Shown here piece by piece: positions 6,158 through 8,165 of a stretch of DNA of 8,165 bases (the stretch's first letter is position 1; each line of letters begins with the position of its first letter). Made by a program: the position numbers and the translations under genes. The notes under the pieces are model-generated. The model saw only the letters and a list, made by a program, of their open reading frames with translations, did not search any database and was not told where the DNA came from. The stretch is taken from NCBI GenBank assembly GCA_947629895.1, contig CANRFP010000054.1, positions 1-8,165 on the forward strand, written 5' to 3'. Source of the stretch: an uncultured Clostridia bacterium (GTDB lineage: Bacteria > Bacillota_A > Clostridia > Christensenellales > UBA1242).

Positions 6158-6338
6158 CTGTAAAAAATATTTTTGGAGTTCGTTTACCTATTACGAGAAT
6201 TGTGCTAACCAAAACCCCGAAAGGCAAATCTAAAATAGGAGGATATTTGCTATTTTTAATTTAGGGAGAATTAGTAAAGAATTGGTGTTTTTTAGTAAAA
6301 AAATAGGCCCTTTTATGCCATAAATAAAGCAAAAACAG

Positions 6339-6362
6339 AGTTAGGCATAAAGTTAGGCATAA
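6339..6362. repeat. Tandem 12-bp direct repeat, two copies
   Basis: AGTTAGGCATAA occurs twice head to tail (6339-6350 and 6351-6362). An inverted partner TTTATGCC lies at 6312-6319, inside the near-palindrome TTATGCCATAA. The group sits 110-160 bp inside the proposed element end, where arm-type integrase or excisionase sites are often found. Confidence 0.6.
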
Positions 6363-6473
6363 ATTGATAATTTTTTAGGTTGTTTTTGAAAAATATCAAA
6401 ACGCTATATGTCAGTAATTTAGGGCGATTTAGCAATTTGTTTTTGTGTAAAACTCCAATTTTATGGTAGCAAT

Positions 6474-6518
6474 CTGATAAGGTGGGGGTCGGTGGTTCGA
6501 GTCCACTCATCTCAACCA
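6474..6518 (+). other. tRNA-Ile(GAU)-like 3' fragment, putative attachment site
   Basis: The sequence reads as a tRNA 3' portion: anticodon-type loop CTGATAA (anticodon GAT), stem strand GGTGG, variable GGGTC, T-arm GGTGG-TTCGAGT-CCACT, acceptor strand CATCTCA, A and CCA. The GGTCGGTGGTTCGAGTCCAC part is the usual bacterial tRNA-Ile T-arm. The 5' half is absent: the bases before CTGATAA do not pair with GGTGG, and no TGAGATG acceptor strand lies at the right distance. A truncated 3' end followed by a terminator is what tyrosine-recombinase integration into a tRNA gene leaves on the far side of an element. This would place the crossover near CTGATAA and the element to the left. Confidence 0.6.
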
Positions 6519-6527
6519 AAGAGCTGG

Positions 6528-6550
6528 AGTGCTTTAGGGCACTTTTTTTG
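6528..6550 (+). terminator. Terminator after the tRNA-like fragment
   Basis: AGTGC (6528-6532) pairs with GCACT (6539-6543) around a six-base loop, followed by a run of T. It lies ten nt after the CCA end at 6518, as a native tRNA terminator would, which supports this side being chromosomal. Confidence 0.7.
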
Positions 6551-6569
6551 TTACATAAACCCCCACCTT

Positions 6570-6651
6570 CTTGCCTAGTGGCAAGGCAAGGTGCAACCTT
6601 GCATCAGGGTGGCCACCCTGTTAGTTTACGCATCAAATCGCAAGATTTGAT
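6570..6651. repeat. Cluster of four back-to-back hairpins
   Basis: Four perfect stems follow one another: CTTGCC-TAGT-GGCAAG (6570-6585), GCAAGGT-GCA-ACCTTGC (6586-6602), the 16-bp palindrome CAGGGTGGCCACCCTG (6605-6620), and ATCAAATC-GCAA-GATTTGAT with a GNRA loop (6632-6651). Nothing is coded here. Such arrays resemble non-coding palindromic repeats, but I recognise no named family. Confidence 0.7.
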
Positions 6652-6742
6652 ATAAGTGGGGTTCGGTGTCGGAGCGGGCGAAGAAGTGTGCGTGCTCGGC
6701 CATTCGCCTGCGGCTCATAACGAGTCCACTCATCTTGAGCCA
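6646..6742 (+). other. Second tRNA-like 3' end split by a GC-rich hairpin insert
   Basis: TTTGATATAAGTGGGGTTCG and the following GTG (to 6668) resemble the first fragment from its anticodon loop to the T-stem. CGAGTCCACTCATCT (6721-6735) matches the rest of that T-arm and acceptor exactly, then TGAGCCA differs. Between them 52 bases (6669-6720) replace GTT of the T-loop. The insert is strikingly GC-rich and self-complementary: GAGC and GGCGAA (6672-6682) against TTCGCC and GCTC (6703-6716). It cannot be a working tRNA. It may be an older attachment scar later hit by a small palindromic element. Confidence 0.55.
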
Positions 6743-6748
6743 AGTTTG

Positions 6749-6791
6749 AAATCGCTATATTTCCCGAAAATATCGGTGTGTGGCGATTTTT
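6749..6791 (+). terminator. Terminator after the second tRNA-like end
   Basis: AAATCGC (6749-6755) is perfectly complementary to GCGATTT (6783-6789), followed by more T. A shorter ATATTT/AAATAT hairpin lies inside. Its position just after a CCA-like end mirrors the terminator at 6528-6550. Confidence 0.6.
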
Positions 6792-6886
6792 CTTATATCA
6801 AAAATTTTTTGGACTCTTGCCAATTTTCTATAATCTTACTAACTAAAACTGACTAATTACTAATACAAATGGTGAAAATTGGTGAT

Positions 6887-6915
6887 TAAAAAAGAGAGTC
6901 AATATTGGCTCTCTT
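6887..6915 (-). terminator. Terminator of the right-hand minus operon
   Basis: AAGAGAG (6892-6898) pairs with CTCTCTT (6909-6915) around the palindrome CAATATTG. On the minus strand the stem runs into six T, 12 nt past the stop of the gene ending at 6927. On the plus strand the T run is poor, so it is mainly a minus-strand terminator. Confidence 0.75.
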
Positions 6916-6926
6916 AAATCGTGATT

Positions 6927-7253
6927 TTATTGTCTTTCAGCCTTTGCCTTTGCAATTCTTTCTTCCGCAGCCGCTTTTCTTGTGTTTGCCTGCTCAATTT
7001 GTTTTGCTTGCTGCTCGCGGGTTTTTGCTGTTCTTTCAGCAGGGCTCATGTGGGCATCGTCCCAAATCTTTTTAGCATTTTCTTTTGCACGCTTTAAAGT
7101 GTTTTTGCCACGATTTTCTTCAAAGTTTGCTCTGCTTTCAGCTTTTGCTGCGGCAAAATTTGCTTTGTCAACTTCATGTTGTGCTTTTGCATTTTCTTTC
7201 ATATCTCTGAAAGCTTTTTTCATAAAGTTTTCTTTCTTTTCTTCATCTTTCAT
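6927..7253 (-). CDS. Charged, Ala/Lys/Glu-rich helical protein (108 aa)
   Basis: I know no characterised family, although similar KAQHEVDKANFAAAKAESRA-type proteins seem common in gut Clostridia. The whole chain is highly charged and predicted helical, with repeated alanine and lysine/glutamate spacing (FAAAKAESRANFEENR; RKAAAEERIAKAKAERQ), consistent with a coiled coil. The central motif IWDDAHMSPAERTAK breaks the pattern. There is no signal peptide, cysteine or membrane segment. The start is supported by GGAGAA upstream of ATG 7253. It is the last gene of an operon with the TetR regulator (22-nt gap) and ends at a strong terminator. Its function cannot be inferred from sequence. Confidence 0.75.
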   Translation of the reverse strand: MKDEEKKENFMKKAFRDMKENAKAQHEVDKANFAAAKAESRANFEENRGKNTLKRAKENAKKIWDDAHMSPAERTAKTREQQAKQIEQANTRKAAAEERIAKAKAERQ

Positions 7254-7275
7254 TTTTCTTTCTCCTTTTTGTTTT

Positions 7276-7860
7276 TTAATTAAAAGGTCTTACGCATTTG
7301 ATAATAAGGTCACAAATATCGGCCGTTTCTTCACGACAACCATTTTTTATCCACTCATCAATAATAGCGTAAGTTCCATTGATATAATAAGCCGAAATGT
7401 ATTTGCCTTCTGTGTCATCTACGCCAAAATTTTTTAATATTGGAAATAGAATTTTGTTTTGCATATCCTTGTATCTCTCATTTGATTTCATCAAAGCGGG
7501 ATATTTTGCAGAAACTTGATATACAAGTTTGTTGCTTTTGACATGATTTAGATATGGCATAAGATATTTTGGAGTTATCAAAACTAAATCTTCCTTTTGC
7601 TTGCCTGCAATTTTCTTGTCAATGTCTTTATCTTCTTCAGCAAAACAAGAGAAAAAGTCTTTGTTTAGATTATCAATCGTTTCATACAGCAAATCGGTGG
7701 TGTTGTCATAATGCAAGTAAAAGGTTGAACGGTTGACACCTGCCTTTTTGCAAATTTCTTTAATTGTGATAAACTCAAAACTTTTTTTGTTTAGAAGCTG
7801 TATAAGTGCTTGATTAAAAAGTCGTGATGTGTTGTAATATTTGCTTTCCGATTTGTTCAC
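7276..7860 (-). CDS. TetR/AcrR-family transcriptional regulator (194 aa)
   Basis: The N-terminal 60 residues are a typical TetR DNA-binding domain: helix 1 around TSRLFNQALIQLLNKKSFEF, then ITIKEICKKAGVNRSTFYLHYDN, where VNRSTFYLHY is the recognition helix and its end. Residues 60-194 form the variable helical ligand-binding domain with no recognisable ligand signature. The frame opens at a GTG at 7893, but GGAGA (about 7868-7872) lies inside that extension, eight nt ahead of a second GTG at 7860, so 7860 is the likelier start. It is 19 nt downstream of a small membrane protein gene and 22 nt upstream of the coiled-coil-like gene; regulating this operon or a nearby transporter would be usual for the family. 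Confidence 0.88.
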   Translation of the reverse strand: MNKSESKYYNTSRLFNQALIQLLNKKSFEFITIKEICKKAGVNRSTFYLHYDNTTDLLYETIDNLNKDFFSCFAEEDKDIDKKIAGKQKEDLVLITPKYLMPYLNHVKSNKLVYQVSAKYPALMKSNERYKDMQNKILFPILKNFGVDDTEGKYISAYYINGTYAIIDEWIKNGCREETADICDLIIKCVRPFN

Positions 7861-7879
7861 TCGCACTTCTCCTTTATTT

Positions 7880-8165
7880 TTATTCTTCGTCACTTATTTC
7901 TTTTGCCAGCTTCATAATGTCAGAGCCATATTTTGCTTTTCCTTTTGCAAGCAATTTATTGTAAATTGGATAATTTACTGCACAGCCTACAATTCCAAGC
8001 ACGCCAACAACAATTCCTGCAATAAAAGCACCAATTCCACTGCCAATAACTTTCATGGCAAGACACATCCCAACTCCAAGCACAAGCGCGCTTACAATTC
8101 CAAATGTGTAGCCAAAGATGATTGCTGGCAATTTGGCCTTGTTATCAAGCTTTCTTAATTGTTTG
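7880..8165 (-). CDS. Small two-helix membrane protein, 5' end outside window
   Basis: The frame is open to the window edge, reading KQLRKLDNKAK before LPAIIFGYTFG, so the gene is partial at its N-terminus; a TTG at 8131 is probably just a leucine codon. Two hydrophobic segments are clear: AIIFGYTFGIVSALVLGVGMCLAM and the glycine-rich GIGAFIAGIVVGVLGIVGCAV, joined by a short turn. A soluble tail follows (NYPIYNKLLAKGKAKYGSDIMKLAKEISDEE). The basic stretch before helix 1 suggests a cytoplasmic N-terminal part and an integral inner-membrane protein. I do not recognise the family. It lies immediately upstream of the TetR gene in the same direction. Confidence 0.75.
   Translation of the reverse strand, partial: KQLRKLDNKAKLPAIIFGYTFGIVSALVLGVGMCLAMKVIGSGIGAFIAGIVVGVLGIVGCAVNYPIYNKLLAKGKAKYGSDIMKLAKEISDEE

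Larger units (their letters stand above)
5972..6242. repeat. 271-bp inverted duplication of a promoter-leader module
   Basis: The outer 26 bp, 5972-5997 and 6217-6242, are perfect inverted copies running from CCGAAAGGCAAATC to the AGGAGG ribosome binding site. Moving inward, further matched blocks occur in the same order: AGCACAATTC (6011-6020) with GAATTGTGCT (6197-6206), a 14/16 match between 6051-6066 and 6179-6194, and a 14/15 match between 6098-6112 and 6135-6149, closing on the palindrome GTTGCAAC (6123-6130). The left arm carries about 30 extra bases between the second and third blocks. Each half reads outward as promoter region, leader and ribosome binding site. The left half serves the gene at 5963; the right half faces no open frame. 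Confidence 0.8.

Noticed and set aside
5960..6250. Target-site duplication flanking the 271-bp inverted repeat
   Set aside because: The bases just outside the two arms (TTTTTTA and ATATTTG) do not form a direct repeat, so simple transposition of a miniature element is not supported.
6443..6518. A complete functional tRNA at the fragment
   Set aside because: The 31 bases before CTGATAA contain neither a strand complementary to GGTGG for the anticodon stem nor one complementary to CATCTCA for the acceptor stem.
6313..6519. A 68-codon minus-strand frame starting MVEMSGLEPPTPTLS
   Set aside because: Its first third is the antisense of the tRNA-like fragment, it runs through the tandem repeats, and it has no ribosome binding site. 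It is a familiar spurious call next to tRNA ends.
6570..6742. CRISPR array
   Set aside because: The hairpins differ from one another in sequence, there are no regularly spaced identical repeats, and no cas gene is in the window.
6829..6834. A perfect TATAAT on the plus strand
   Set aside because: There is no acceptable -35 at 16-18 nt, no extended -10, and no plus-strand gene downstream. In DNA this AT-rich it is expected by chance.
6656..6856. A 66-codon plus-strand frame
   Set aside because: It covers the second tRNA-like end, the hairpin insert and a terminator, has no ribosome binding site, and its composition is not protein-like.

Overview
The window looks like AT-rich Bacillota (low-GC Gram-positive, probably Clostridia) DNA. 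Purine-rich GGAG-type ribosome binding sites precede almost every gene, codons are A/T-biased, TGA is used as stop, and the protein families (PcfJ, PcfK, DUF1273/YpsA-like, DUF6809-like) are typical of mobile elements in gut Clostridia. It appears to span the right end of an integrated mobile element (about 1-6474) and the chromosome next to it (about 6480-8165). The junction reading rests on a truncated tRNA 3' end at 6474-6518 and is an inference.

Left edge (1-640): the first 33 codons of a minus-strand DUF1273/YpsA-like gene lie divergent from a plus-strand XRE-type regulator. Their shared intergenic region carries three copies of the heptamer TGATATA, two of them forming a perfect 19-bp palindrome over the minus promoter. 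This is a likely operator for the regulator. A bidirectional hairpin terminator (645-676) separates the regulator from the converging operon.

Main operon (5963 down to 672, minus strand, eight genes, gaps of 0-33 nt): two small unknown genes, an amidoligase-family protein with a zinc-ribbon insert, a class II glutamine amidotransferase-like protein with its catalytic residues intact, a PcfK-like protein, a PcfJ-like protein, an unknown 107-residue protein and a DUF6809-like protein. The PcfK gene is frameshifted as sequenced: its true C-terminus is in the next frame and runs up to the pcfJ ribosome binding site. The amidoligase/amidotransferase pair suggests ATP-dependent amide-bond formation on an unknown substrate.

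Control and junction region (5964-6926, no protein gene): a 271-bp inverted duplication of a promoter-leader-ribosome-binding-site module drives the operon on one side and faces no gene on the other. Next come a tandem 12-bp repeat, the tRNA-Ile-like 3' fragment with its terminator, four back-to-back hairpins, and a second tRNA-like 3' end whose T-loop is split by a 52-bp GC-rich hairpin, followed by its own terminator. This stretch is much richer in G+C than its surroundings.

Right edge (6927-8165, minus strand): a probable chromosomal operon of a small membrane protein (truncated by the window edge), a TetR-family regulator and a charged, coiled-coil-like protein, ending at a clear terminator (6887-6915).
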